Shown: piece after piece, positions 8,992-17,772 of the stretch
How positions within the stretch are numbered: the stretch's first letter is position 1
Layout: each line of letters opens with the position of its first letter
Source of the DNA: DATKUK01 sp035530655
GTDB taxonomy: Bacteria > Planctomycetota > Phycisphaerae > UBA1845 > DATKUK01
Assembly (NCBI GenBank): GCA_035530655.1
Contig: DATKUK010000119.1
Coordinates: forward strand, 15,740 to 79,739
Length of the DNA stretch: 64,000 nt
Direction of reading: 5' to 3'
Notes under the pieces: model-generated
Databases searched by the model: none
Told to the model about the DNA's origin: nothing
Seen by the model: the letters and a program-made list of their open reading frames with translations, nothing else
Translations under genes and position numbers: made by a program

Positions 8992-10144
8992 GAGTGCACA
9001 TGCCGTTGCCGTGGCGCGTCGTCCCACCGGTAGGAGTTTTCTGTATGCGGCAGCGTGGTTGGGACTGACGAGTCTGTTGGGCTGTCACGGGGCGCACCTG
9101 TCCGGCGCGCCAGACGAATCTCCGGGCGTGTACCCGCCCAGCCCATACCCGACGAGGATCGTGGCGCTGGGCCCGCTCAGCACGCGCTATCGGTTGAACC
9201 CCGAGCTTGGTTCCTTCATGCGATTCGTCACCGGGCAGGAGGAACCGCCTCCTGGCCGTTTACCGAGACCGTTGGCGGTTACGGTCGCCGACCAATCGGT
9301 CATCGCTTGCGACGCCGTGTGGCATGCAGTGGTGACGATCGACCTTGATGCGGGGACGGTGCGACCTCTGATCCGTGCCGATCAGCCCACGCCCGAGAGA
9401 CCGGTTGCGGTGGCGATCGACGCAAACCGGCGCGCATACGTGGCCGACGCGGCCGGCGGATCGGTTTTCGTCGTGGAGCCCGAGGGTGTTGTCGGCGAAC
9501 AGCTTCGTTTGCCGTCTGGGCTCCGGCGCTTCCGACCGGTGGGGCTGACCTGCGGCGAGGACGAACTGTTCGTGGTCAACGCAGGCGAGCACTGCATCGA
9601 GGTGTTTGCGTTGGACACGGGCAAGTGGATCAAGACGATCGGCGTTCGGGGCGCTCACGAGGGTCAGTTTCACTTCCCCGTGGCCGCAGCTACCGGTCCC
9701 GACGGTCGACTGTATGTGGTGGATATGCTCAACGGCCGCGTCCAGGTGTTGGACTCGAAAGGTGGATACGTCGGCCAGATCGGCCGGCCCGGGAACCGCC
9801 CGGGCCAACTGGCACGTCCCCGCGGTGTGGCGGTCGGCCCGGACGGTATCGTGTACGTCACCGATGCGGCCACCCAGGTCGTGCAGATGTTCGACTCGCA
9901 GGGTCGCGTACTCATGCACTTCGGCGGCGCCGGCTCGGGGCGAGGAAGCATGGGAGTGCCTGCCGGCATTTGTGTGGACCGATCTCTGCTCGAACGGTTC
10001 AGCGACGGTCTCCCGGAAGGCTTCAAGGCAGATTACCTGGTCCTGGTTGCCAACCAGTTCGGTGACCAGGGCATTGAAGTGTATGCCTTCGGCCTGTTCG
10101 AGAAGGACCGGTCGCGTGTAGCGTCTACAGAAACCCTGAGATGA
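8981..10144 (+). CDS. NHL-repeat lipoprotein
   Basis: 387 residues. The ATG at 8981 overlaps the tetraheme stop by 11 bases and gives a leader with basic residues followed by LYAAAWLGLTSLLGC, a lipobox with the lipidated Cys at about residue 35. NHL/beta-propeller repeats follow (AYVADAAGGSVFVV, LFVVNAGEHCIEVF, LYVVDMLNGRVQVL, IVYVTDAATQVVQMF). It is therefore a membrane-attached propeller on the outer face of the inner or outer membrane. The stop overlaps the octaheme start by ATGA. As with the other two NHL genes here, it may hold cytochromes together; no catalytic residues were recognised. Confidence 0.86.
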   Translation: MIFESAHAVAVARRPTGRSFLYAAAWLGLTSLLGCHGAHLSGAPDESPGVYPPSPYPTRIVALGPLSTRYRLNPELGSFMRFVTGQEEPPPGRLPRPLAVTVADQSVIACDAVWHAVVTIDLDAGTVRPLIRADQPTPERPVAVAIDANRRAYVADAAGGSVFVVEPEGVVGEQLRLPSGLRRFRPVGLTCGEDELFVVNAGEHCIEVFALDTGKWIKTIGVRGAHEGQFHFPVAAATGPDGRLYVVDMLNGRVQVLDSKGGYVGQIGRPGNRPGQLARPRGVAVGPDGIVYVTDAATQVVQMFDSQGRVLMHFGGAGSGRGSMGVPAGICVDRSLLERFSDGLPEGFKADYLVLVANQFGDQGIEVYAFGLFEKDRSRVASTETLR

Positions 10145-11109
10145 CGGCACAGCGATACAACCTGGCTACGACGGCGGCATTCATGGCCGTGGCGGCTTGG
10201 GCCGTCACAAGGATCGTGCTTGCTGCCGGAGCCGACGGGTCCGCGACGGTGGCGGCGAATCCGCATTGGTCGGCTGACGGCTGTAGGGAGTGTCACGACG
10301 CCGGCCAGGGCGAGACGAAGTCGATACCGCCGCGGGATATCGACGGCCTCTGCCTGACGTGCCACGATGGCCGGCGCGCGCGGCAGGAAGCGCACCCAGT
10401 CGGTCGGACCTTCGACGGCAAGCAGGTCACGCGGCCGGAGGGCTGGCCGGTGTATGAGGGCAAGATGGGCTGCGCCACGTGCCACGACATCCTTCAGGCG
10501 TGCCGTCGCGACCGCGCAAGGCCGTTGGACAATCCGACGTTTCTGCGGGGCTTTGAAGCGGGCGAGCTGTTGAGTTTCTGCGCGCGGTGCCATCTCGATC
10601 TTCGCGAACAGCAGGCCTACAACGTCCACATTATGCTCGACGAGTCCAACGGAACGATCCGCCGTGCATGTCAGTTCTGCCATCACGCCCTGCTGGATGA
10701 GCGAGATCGCCGCGTGCGCGAGGGCAATCCCGAACTACGTTATGAACCGGTCACACTTTGTCGCAGCTGCCACACGCAACACGTGGACTACTTCGATCCG
10801 GGGCACATCGGCGCGACGGTCTCACCAGAAATGAAGGCGTATATGGCGGCCTTCGAGCGAGCGGCGCCAGGAACACGACCAAGCGGTGCCGAGATCGAGC
10901 GTGCGTTGCGCGAGACACTCGAACCGGAGCGATTGCCGCTCCGGGGCGCCGCCGTGGTGTGCTCGACATGCCACAACCCGCATCAAGAAGGAGTGTTTCG
11001 GTCCGACAGCACATTGGCATATGGAGCGATTCAACCCGGCCAGGAGCGCGCGAGACTACGACTTCGCGGATTGGGTAAGGAATTCTGTCTTGCTTGCCAC
11101 AATAAATAA
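10141..11109 (+). CDS. Octaheme c-type cytochrome
   Basis: A 322-residue exported protein. Residues 1-29 contain a hydrophobic signal segment (ATTAAFMAVAAWAVTRIVLAA). Eight CXXCH motifs follow: CRECH, CLTCH, CATCH, CARCH, CQFCH, CRSCH, CSTCH and CLACH, the last four residues from the C-terminus. No CXXCK motif and no catalytic signature of nitrite, hydroxylamine or tetrathionate enzymes were seen, so an electron-carrier role is favoured. The start forms ATGA with the previous stop. The following gene probably starts within its last 20 bases. Likely periplasmic. Confidence 0.9.
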   Translation: MTAQRYNLATTAAFMAVAAWAVTRIVLAAGADGSATVAANPHWSADGCRECHDAGQGETKSIPPRDIDGLCLTCHDGRRARQEAHPVGRTFDGKQVTRPEGWPVYEGKMGCATCHDILQACRRDRARPLDNPTFLRGFEAGELLSFCARCHLDLREQQAYNVHIMLDESNGTIRRACQFCHHALLDERDRRVREGNPELRYEPVTLCRSCHTQHVDYFDPGHIGATVSPEMKAYMAAFERAAPGTRPSGAEIERALRETLEPERLPLRGAAVVCSTCHNPHQEGVFRSDSTLAYGAIQPGQERARLRLRGLGKEFCLACHNK

Positions 11110-12925
11110 AAGGTGTGTGCCGGCCCTGATCGTTCTTGGGCTGTTGGGCGTGCCTGACGCCGCAGTGGCTGCCGATCCCGAGAACTGTCTGAGCTGCCAT
11201 CGATACCGTGGCCTGGCGCGCGTCGAGGATGACGGAGCCATCCGGCTCTGCTACGTGAATCCGGAGTATTACGACAAGGCTTTGGGGCCGCACGCCAGAT
11301 TGCGCTGCACCGACTGTCACGAAGGCAGTGAGGTGTCGGTTGTCCCGCACAAGACGGTCAGCCCGGTGGATTGCACGCGTGTGTGCCATCTGGCGCCGGA
11401 GACCAAGACCGAAGTGGTGTTTGCCCACGACCGCGTGGCCGACATGCTGACCGGCTCGGTCCACGACCAGGCCGTCCTCGACGCGAGCAATGAGGCGCTG
11501 GGCAGCCCTCTCTCGCCGGGTCAGGCCCGTTGTCTGCTGTGCCATGACGAGCCCACGTTCCAACGGAGGTCAGATACGTGGGCCGAGCAAGAGGCGCCGA
11601 TTGCCCGATGCAACGTCTGCCACGGTGAGGAACTGCCCATCGATACGCGCTACTACTATTGGCACGTCCACGCCCGCAGTCGACCGGCGCGCAGCAGTGA
11701 AAGCCTTGTGCGCGTTTGCGCGCTGTGCCACAGCAATCCAATGATTCTTGATAATGCGGAGCTGCGGGATGCCACCGCGAGTTATCTGGCCAGCTTTCAC
11801 GGGAAGGGGATGTTGCTGGGAAGCGCCGAGACGGCCGTCTGCCTCGACTGTCATACCGGACCGATGCAGAACGTTCACATGATACAGTCCGAGGAGCAGG
11901 CCGATTCGCCCACGAATGCGAAGCAGTTGGCGAACACCTGCCGCAGCCCACGCTGCCATCCGACAGCCGGGCATGCCGTCGGCAGCGCCGCGGTCCATCT
12001 GGAGTTGGCCAGCGGCGGCGGCATTGAGTACTTCATTGCGTCGATGTTTATCGTGTTGATCGTATTCACGTTCGGCCCGTCGGCGCTGCTTACGGCGTTG
12101 GAGATGGTGCAGGTGGTTGTGGGCCGACACGATCCCGAACATCATCGGCGCCGCGCGCTGGCCGAACGTCTGATGGCGGATGTCCAGGGACGCGAGAGAC
12201 TGAAGCGGTTCACGCCGCATCAGCGGGTCCAGCACTGGATTCTGTTTACCTGTTTCACCGCCTTGGTTCTGACGGGCTACCCGATCAAATTCGCTGATCA
12301 CCGCTGGGCCGAGTGGGTCGTGGCGCAGATGGGAGGGCTCTCTATCGCCCGGATGATCCATCGGTGGGCCGGTGTGGTGCTGATTGTGGGCTGCTGCTAT
12401 CACATCGTCTACGTCGGGGTGCACACACGGTGCGAACGACGCCGTACAGGTAAGAGCTGGCTTCGCACGATCGCCGATCTGCCCATGGTCATGCGATGGG
12501 ACGACTGGAAAGATTTGATCCACTTACTGGGCTTCTTGCTGTTTCTGCGTCGGACGCGTCCGAAGGCCGGGCGGTTTAGCCTGGAGGAGAAGTTCGAGTA
12601 TTTCGGGGTGTTCTGGGGTATCGCCCTGCTGGGTGTCACGGGTGTACTGATGTGGGCGAACGCCTGGACGAGCCGCTACCTGCCCGGACGGGTGTTAACG
12701 GTGATCTATGTGGTGCACACGTTCGAGGCCTTTCTGGCGCTGCTGCACGTGGGCATCGTACATCTGATAAGCGTAATCTTCGCACCAAGTGTCTTCCCGA
12801 TGTCGCCCGCTATGTTCACCGGGATGACCTCGCCCGAGGAGATGGCTGAAGGTCACGCGGCCATGCTGACCGAGGTGAGCGAGACGCTACAGCCCGCTCG
12901 GGTCAGGGAGGCAGATCATGGCTAG
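11090..12925 (+). CDS. Multiheme cytochrome c fused to a cytochrome b-type membrane domain
   Basis: About 611 residues. The N-terminal half is exported and carries six CXXCH motifs (CLSCH, CTDCH, CLLCH, CNVCH, CALCH, CLDCH), one CX3CH (CTRVCH) and one CX4CH (CRSPRCH). The C-terminal half has five membrane helices with histidines suited to b-haem ligation (PHQRVQHWILF, MIHRWAGVVLIVGCCYH, VVHTFEAFLALLH), like cytochrome b561 or thiosulfate-reductase-type anchors. It could exchange electrons with quinones and pass them to periplasmic haems. The start is uncertain: TTG at 11090 gives a normal signal peptide (INKRCVPALIVLGLLG) with an upstream AAGGA; GTG at 11117 is the alternative. The end overlaps the next gene by 8 bases. 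Confidence 0.85.
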   Translation: MLATINKRCVPALIVLGLLGVPDAAVAADPENCLSCHRYRGLARVEDDGAIRLCYVNPEYYDKALGPHARLRCTDCHEGSEVSVVPHKTVSPVDCTRVCHLAPETKTEVVFAHDRVADMLTGSVHDQAVLDASNEALGSPLSPGQARCLLCHDEPTFQRRSDTWAEQEAPIARCNVCHGEELPIDTRYYYWHVHARSRPARSSESLVRVCALCHSNPMILDNAELRDATASYLASFHGKGMLLGSAETAVCLDCHTGPMQNVHMIQSEEQADSPTNAKQLANTCRSPRCHPTAGHAVGSAAVHLELASGGGIEYFIASMFIVLIVFTFGPSALLTALEMVQVVVGRHDPEHHRRRALAERLMADVQGRERLKRFTPHQRVQHWILFTCFTALVLTGYPIKFADHRWAEWVVAQMGGLSIARMIHRWAGVVLIVGCCYHIVYVGVHTRCERRRTGKSWLRTIADLPMVMRWDDWKDLIHLLGFLLFLRRTRPKAGRFSLEEKFEYFGVFWGIALLGVTGVLMWANAWTSRYLPGRVLTVIYVVHTFEAFLALLHVGIVHLISVIFAPSVFPMSPAMFTGMTSPEEMAEGHAAMLTEVSETLQPARVREADHG

Positions 12926-13955
12926 TCGGTTCGGCACCGCAGCAGGCCAGATCGTCGTGCGTCTTTACGCCCTGGCCATTGCGCTCGTGGTGGCCTGGGC
13001 AGTGTACGCGTCGGTCGCGTACCTGTTCCGATCCGTGTTTACGCCCACACATGTTCCGCAACGGTTCCTCGATTGGGCTGCTCGGCTTGACGCCGACGCG
13101 CTGCTCCGGGGCGATGTGGCCGGCGTCAGTCGAGAGGCGCCCCGCGCACCGCTGGGGCACTACCACGGCGTGGACCGGTGGTTCCAGCCGGATCCTCACA
13201 ACGGCTGCACGATCGCCGGCTGCCACAGCGCCCTGCCGCACGCCAAGCGAAAGGAACTGCGGGCGTTTGCCAACTTTCACGCCACGTTCCTGACGTGCCA
13301 GATGTGTCATGAAGAGCGAGCCGCCGGGCCGTTGGCGGCACGATGGGCAAGCACGTCGACGGGGACCTGGACCCAGCCGCCGGCCGTCTTGCAGGTTATG
13401 CGCTACCTCGAGGTGGAGGCCGGGCAGATCCAGGACGCGCCGAATGCCGCCCAGGACACCGTGGTCAGCCTGCTGAGCGAAGCGGTGGAGGTGACGGGCA
13501 GCGCCGTATTGGAGTACCTGACGCAGCGCATCGATGCCGCCGAGCCGGGCAGTCCCTTGTGGCGACACACGTTAGCCCGGGTGAAGGAGGAGTTACCGGC
13601 CCACGTCCGCGGAGAGTACGGCGAGAAACTCTCGCCCGCCGACCCCGGCAACGAACCGCGCAAGCTGGTGCGACAGATGGCCGAAGCGGAGCGGGCGATG
13701 CGCAACGCACTCAAGACAAGCAAGCCGTACGAAGCCGCCTACGAGCGCGCCCATGCGGGCCTCGTCGCGAGACCCAGTGGCTGCATCGGGTGCCACGGGG
13801 GCGAGCCGCCGTGGCTTGACTTTGAATCACTGGGTTACTCACCTGGGCGGGCCTCCTACCTTCGCAGCACCCCGATCGCCAAACAGATTCAACACGTCCA
13901 GCAAGGGCATGAATTCTACATTCCCCGCATTCTGGAGGGGGCGAATGGGCGTTAG
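12918..13955 (+). CDS. Membrane-anchored triheme cytochrome c
   Basis: 345 residues. One N-terminal membrane helix (LYALAIALVVAWAVYASVAYLF, about residues 16-37) anchors an exported domain. Haem motifs are one CX4CH (CTIAGCH), one CQMCH and, far downstream, one CIGCH near residue 293. A helical, charged stretch of roughly 150 residues separates the second and third motifs. The start overlaps the cytochrome b fusion by 8 bases, which suggests the two are made together and may form one inner-membrane complex. No named family was recognised. It contains relatively few haems for its size. Confidence 0.82.
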   Translation: MASRFGTAAGQIVVRLYALAIALVVAWAVYASVAYLFRSVFTPTHVPQRFLDWAARLDADALLRGDVAGVSREAPRAPLGHYHGVDRWFQPDPHNGCTIAGCHSALPHAKRKELRAFANFHATFLTCQMCHEERAAGPLAARWASTSTGTWTQPPAVLQVMRYLEVEAGQIQDAPNAAQDTVVSLLSEAVEVTGSAVLEYLTQRIDAAEPGSPLWRHTLARVKEELPAHVRGEYGEKLSPADPGNEPRKLVRQMAEAERAMRNALKTSKPYEAAYERAHAGLVARPSGCIGCHGGEPPWLDFESLGYSPGRASYLRSTPIAKQIQHVQQGHEFYIPRILEGANGR

Positions 13956-14934
13956 GTTGGTGCTTGCCAGTGTCTGCGCGATCGCCTCGAGTGGCTCGGC
14001 GTCGGCCGGCGTGGCCATCCCACCGTCCTTACGGATCGAGGCCGAAGTGACGGCAGTGTTCGAGGCCCCTGCCGAGCGACCGCTACGTATGCCGACTGAT
14101 GTCGCCGTCGACGCAACCGGTCGAGTGTACGTGGCCGACGGCACAAACGACCGGATCGTACGCTTCGCGCCCACCGGTCAGGCAGACGGGTTCATCACAG
14201 AAGGTGGGGGTCGCGAATTGAGGCAGCCTGTCGGGGTGAGTGTGGATGCACAGGGCCGCGTGTGGATTGCCGACACCGGCAACGGTCGTATCCTCATCAT
14301 TGCATCGAACGGGCAGTCGACAGAGACCGTTTCGTTGCCGGTGCCCAGCGGCGCCGACCGGACGGATCCCACCGACGTGGCGGTCACCCCTGACGGCACG
14401 CGGGCCTATGTCGTCGACAACGACAACCACCGCCTCGTTTTGCGGGACAACGCGACTGGGCAGTGGACGGTTCTCGGCAGCAAGGGCCGCGGGCTGGGGC
14501 GTTTCCAGTGGCCGTTCATGATCTGTATCGGTGCCGAAGGTTACGTCTACGTCTCCGAGGCCATCAACACGCGCGTGCAGCGTATTACGGCGGACGATCG
14601 ATGGGCGGGCGCGATCGGGCGATGGGGCGTCCAGGCGGGACAACTGTATCGACCCAAAGGCGTGGCGGCGGACAGGCAGGGTAGGCTATACGTCAGCGAT
14701 TCGACGCTGGGCGTCGTCCAGGCTTTCAACGCTCGCGGGGCCGTGGAAGGCGTCTTGACCGACGCGCTAGGCGCCCCGTTGCGGTTCGACCATCCGATGG
14801 GCATGTGTTTTGGCGACGACGGCCGACTCTTCGTTGTCGAACTCGGAGCCAACCGTGTCGCCGTGGTGACGATTCGAACGGCGGCACCTGTCGAGAAGCA
14901 GTTGGGGCGCAACGAGCAAAGAGGCGGACCGTGA
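13945..14934 (+). CDS. Secreted NHL-repeat protein
   Basis: 329 residues with a signal peptide (VRLVLASVCAIASSGSASAG) cut near residue 23 by signal peptidase I; there is no lipobox, unlike the other two NHL proteins here. NHL/beta-propeller repeats include VYVADGTNDRIVRF, VWIADTGNGRILII, AYVVDNDNHRLVL, VYVSEAINTRVQRI and LYVSDSTLGVVQAF. The ATG at 13945 has an upstream GGAGGGGG and overlaps the previous stop by 11 bases; the open frame upstream of it is shadow. The stop overlaps the next start as GTGA. Probable soluble periplasmic scaffold for the cytochromes; function inferred from context only. Confidence 0.86.
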   Translation: MGVRLVLASVCAIASSGSASAGVAIPPSLRIEAEVTAVFEAPAERPLRMPTDVAVDATGRVYVADGTNDRIVRFAPTGQADGFITEGGGRELRQPVGVSVDAQGRVWIADTGNGRILIIASNGQSTETVSLPVPSGADRTDPTDVAVTPDGTRAYVVDNDNHRLVLRDNATGQWTVLGSKGRGLGRFQWPFMICIGAEGYVYVSEAINTRVQRITADDRWAGAIGRWGVQAGQLYRPKGVAADRQGRLYVSDSTLGVVQAFNARGAVEGVLTDALGAPLRFDHPMGMCFGDDGRLFVVELGANRVAVVTIRTAAPVEKQLGRNEQRGGP

Positions 14935-17768
14935 CGTTGTGGCGCGTAATGGTGTTGCTGACGCTCGGGTTGGGCGCCAGTCATAGTGCGGCTCAACCGC
15001 CCACGATGCAGCGCGACAGCCGCCGCGACTGCGCGGTCTGCCATTTGAGTTGGATGGATGCGTTCGACCGAGCGCAGGCCGATGTGTTGATCGCTCGGCC
15101 GGATGCGGCGGTGGCCGCCGACGGTGCGACGTGCCTGGGCTGTCATGATGGCTCGGTAGCGGATTCGCGGCGCGAGGTCTGGCTGGAGCATGGGCATCAA
15201 ACGGGTATCCGTCCGCCGGAGGACATGCGGGTACCTGAGTTCCTCCCGCTGGAAGATGGGAAGATCGCCTGCCGCACCTGTCACAGTGCGCATTCGGCAG
15301 GAGGCGCGGAGACCCTGGCGACGGCCGTCTTTGTTCGCGTACCCAACGAAGCCAGCCAGCTCTGCCAGATGTGTCATCCGGAGAAGACCAAAGGCCCCGA
15401 GCTTGGCACCCATCCGGTGGGCGGCATGCCCTGGCCCGTGCCGGAGCAACTGCTGACCGCGGGCGCGCGCGTCGGCCCCGGTGAGTATCGACTGATCTGC
15501 CAAACGTGCCACACGCCTCACGGGGCGCGGGAAGAGCATCTCCTGGTCATGGGCACCGAGAGCAGTCAGCTTTGCCTGACGTGCCACGAGAAGTTGCGAC
15601 CCGGCCTGTGGCGTCCCGATTTGCAGCGCGAACACCCACAGAATCCACCTTTGCGTTCCGACGCGCAGCGCCAAGCCGTGCGGGATATGGGAACCAAGAC
15701 CGGACCGAACGACACGTTGATATGCCTCTCTTGCCACAAGCTGCACCAGGGCCTCGCCGGCCGCGACATGCTCGCCGACACGCTGAAAGACAGTCGTTTG
15801 TGCGTTCGATGTCACCCGGAGCGGCTGGACGTTCTCGATTCAGACCACGATCTGCGTCGCAGCGCCCCGGACGAGCGGAATCGTCTCGGTCTCACTGCCC
15901 AGCAATCCGGGCTCTGTGGTGCCTGTCACAGCTTCCACCAGTTCGCCCGGCGGCCTGAGGCGCGTCCGTTCGACCCAACAGGCCTCTGCTTCACGTGCCA
16001 TCAGTCCGGACAGTGCGCCGCGCAGTCTTCGGGCCAGCCGCTCAGCCATCCGGTCGATGTGCCAGCCGGGTCGCTCCCCGCCGACACGGGGTTGGAGTTG
16101 TACCCTGTTGTCGACGGCGGATCCACAAAGGTTCTGGCGTGCCTGACGTGTCACGATCCGCACGAGACGCAACAAGCCCACTTCTTGCGGCTGGAACCGG
16201 ACACTCTATGCGCTCGCTGCCACGTGGCCCAGTCGAAGGCCCTGGCCGGCGGTCACGACTTCACGAATAAGCCGGCGGCTCGCAATGCCCGAAATCTCAC
16301 CGCAGCCCAGACAGGCCGATGCGGGTTCTGCCACATCGTCCATGGCGCCAACGGGCCGCCTATGTGGGCCGCTACCGCAACGCCGCCATCCGGCCCGGAC
16401 GACTTGTGCGTGCAGTGCCATCAGCCGGACGGTTTGGCATCCGCCAAGCCCAGGACGAAGTTCCGGCACCCAACCGGACCCCGCAAAGACACTTTCGATG
16501 TAGCCGCGAGTCCGGACCTTCCGTTGTTCGCCGCCGACGGTCGCCGCAGCCAAGACGGCTCTGTTGCGTGTTCGTCCTGTCACGATCCGCACGCCGATCC
16601 GATCGAGCGCCCGGGGTTGCTTCGCGCGGCGGCGCCGATTTCGCGATTGTGCTCCACCTGTCACAGGCCTCAGGCGCTGCTTGCCGGCGGGTTGCACGAC
16701 CCGACGCAGGTGCCGGCTGCTTGGCCGGAATCATCCCGCCAGAAGCTTGACTTGTGCATGTCTTGTCATCTGGCGCACGGAGACGATCCGTCCCGACGAC
16801 TCTGGACGGTGGCGCCGCAGCCCAAGTTCACGGTATCCGATGGTGCATGCCTCGCGTGCCACCAGCATGCGGAGTGGGCCGGCCATGGTGCTGAACTTGA
16901 GCCGGGCGCGGCGTTGCATCCTCGAACGGTGACCGACGAGTTTCGCGTTCGCGACCTGCCTCTGGTGCCGAGCGGCGAGGGCCGGGTGCCCGATGTCATA
17001 GGATGCAAGACGTGCCACGATCCGCACGCGCCGCCCACGGGCCCGGCCCACATCCTGCGTGCAGGCACTTCGCCGGATCCGGCGAGCATGTGCATGCGCT
17101 GCCACCAGGACGTCCAGTACATTGGGGTGAGTCTGCACAGCCAGGAGATATTGAACGGCCGGGGCGATACGACCCAGATCTGTGGCCCGTGCCACGTCGT
17201 GCACGCCAAACCGGGAACGTCGGACTCTGCGATGTGGGCGGGACCCGTTGGACCTATATCGGAACCGCCTGATGTGCAGCGCTGCATGGGCTGTCACGGC
17301 GGGCAGGGCGTGGCCACACGTGTCGCCACGATTCAACACCCAGCGGCTGCGCTCCAGAACGTCGACCCGCCCGGATCCGTCAGCTTCATGCCACTGGTCA
17401 ATGAACAGGGGGCAATCAGCAATCACGGCCGCATCGCCTGTATTACATGTCATATGACGCACGGCCGCCCGCCGGCCGGCGGCTTCCCCGCGATCGATCC
17501 GGGCAGTGTCACGAAAGAAAGGCTTCACGTGATGATGCCGATGCTGCGTCCCTACGTCGCGCCCAATTTGTGCAGTAGTTGCCATGGATTCGACGGTTTG
17601 CGGCGATTCCTTTATTTCCATCACCCCGATAAACGCCGCGGCCCGATGACCCTGCCGAGTCTGCGCACACCGTCAGCAAACTCGTCGAGCGCCGACGGAA
17701 GTGGACCGCCGATGGTGAGGGCCAACGGTCTTCGCTGCCCGGCAGCCGTTCACTGCCGAGGAGGGTAA
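14931..17768 (+). CDS. 24-haem c-type cytochrome (doubled CXXCH repeats)
   Basis: A 945-residue exported protein starting at a GTG that overlaps the previous stop (GTGA), with signal segment VMVLLTLGLGASHSAA. I count 24 CXXCH motifs spread evenly from CAVCH near residue 34 to CSSCH near residue 882, with no CX3CH or CX4CH variants. Many occur as CHDPH, CHTPHG or CHIVHG pairs, the doubled-CXXCH pattern, in repeating blocks of about 35-45 residues per haem. This is a nanowire-like stack of haems, likely a long-range electron conduit in the periplasm or at the cell surface. No membrane helix is seen after the signal. The last 50 residues are Ser/Pro-rich and haem-free. No catalytic haem could be identified. 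Confidence 0.93.
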   Translation: MTLWRVMVLLTLGLGASHSAAQPPTMQRDSRRDCAVCHLSWMDAFDRAQADVLIARPDAAVAADGATCLGCHDGSVADSRREVWLEHGHQTGIRPPEDMRVPEFLPLEDGKIACRTCHSAHSAGGAETLATAVFVRVPNEASQLCQMCHPEKTKGPELGTHPVGGMPWPVPEQLLTAGARVGPGEYRLICQTCHTPHGAREEHLLVMGTESSQLCLTCHEKLRPGLWRPDLQREHPQNPPLRSDAQRQAVRDMGTKTGPNDTLICLSCHKLHQGLAGRDMLADTLKDSRLCVRCHPERLDVLDSDHDLRRSAPDERNRLGLTAQQSGLCGACHSFHQFARRPEARPFDPTGLCFTCHQSGQCAAQSSGQPLSHPVDVPAGSLPADTGLELYPVVDGGSTKVLACLTCHDPHETQQAHFLRLEPDTLCARCHVAQSKALAGGHDFTNKPAARNARNLTAAQTGRCGFCHIVHGANGPPMWAATATPPSGPDDLCVQCHQPDGLASAKPRTKFRHPTGPRKDTFDVAASPDLPLFAADGRRSQDGSVACSSCHDPHADPIERPGLLRAAAPISRLCSTCHRPQALLAGGLHDPTQVPAAWPESSRQKLDLCMSCHLAHGDDPSRRLWTVAPQPKFTVSDGACLACHQHAEWAGHGAELEPGAALHPRTVTDEFRVRDLPLVPSGEGRVPDVIGCKTCHDPHAPPTGPAHILRAGTSPDPASMCMRCHQDVQYIGVSLHSQEILNGRGDTTQICGPCHVVHAKPGTSDSAMWAGPVGPISEPPDVQRCMGCHGGQGVATRVATIQHPAAALQNVDPPGSVSFMPLVNEQGAISNHGRIACITCHMTHGRPPAGGFPAIDPGSVTKERLHVMMPMLRPYVAPNLCSSCHGFDGLRRFLYFHHPDKRRGPMTLPSLRTPSANSSSADGSGPPMVRANGLRCPAAVHCRGG

Positions 17769-17772
17769 TGCC

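Noticed and set aside
14547..15815. Minus-strand frame of 422 residues opposite the NHL and 24-haem genes
   Set aside because: Opposite frames of clear genes with conserved motifs; no ribosome site or family signature.
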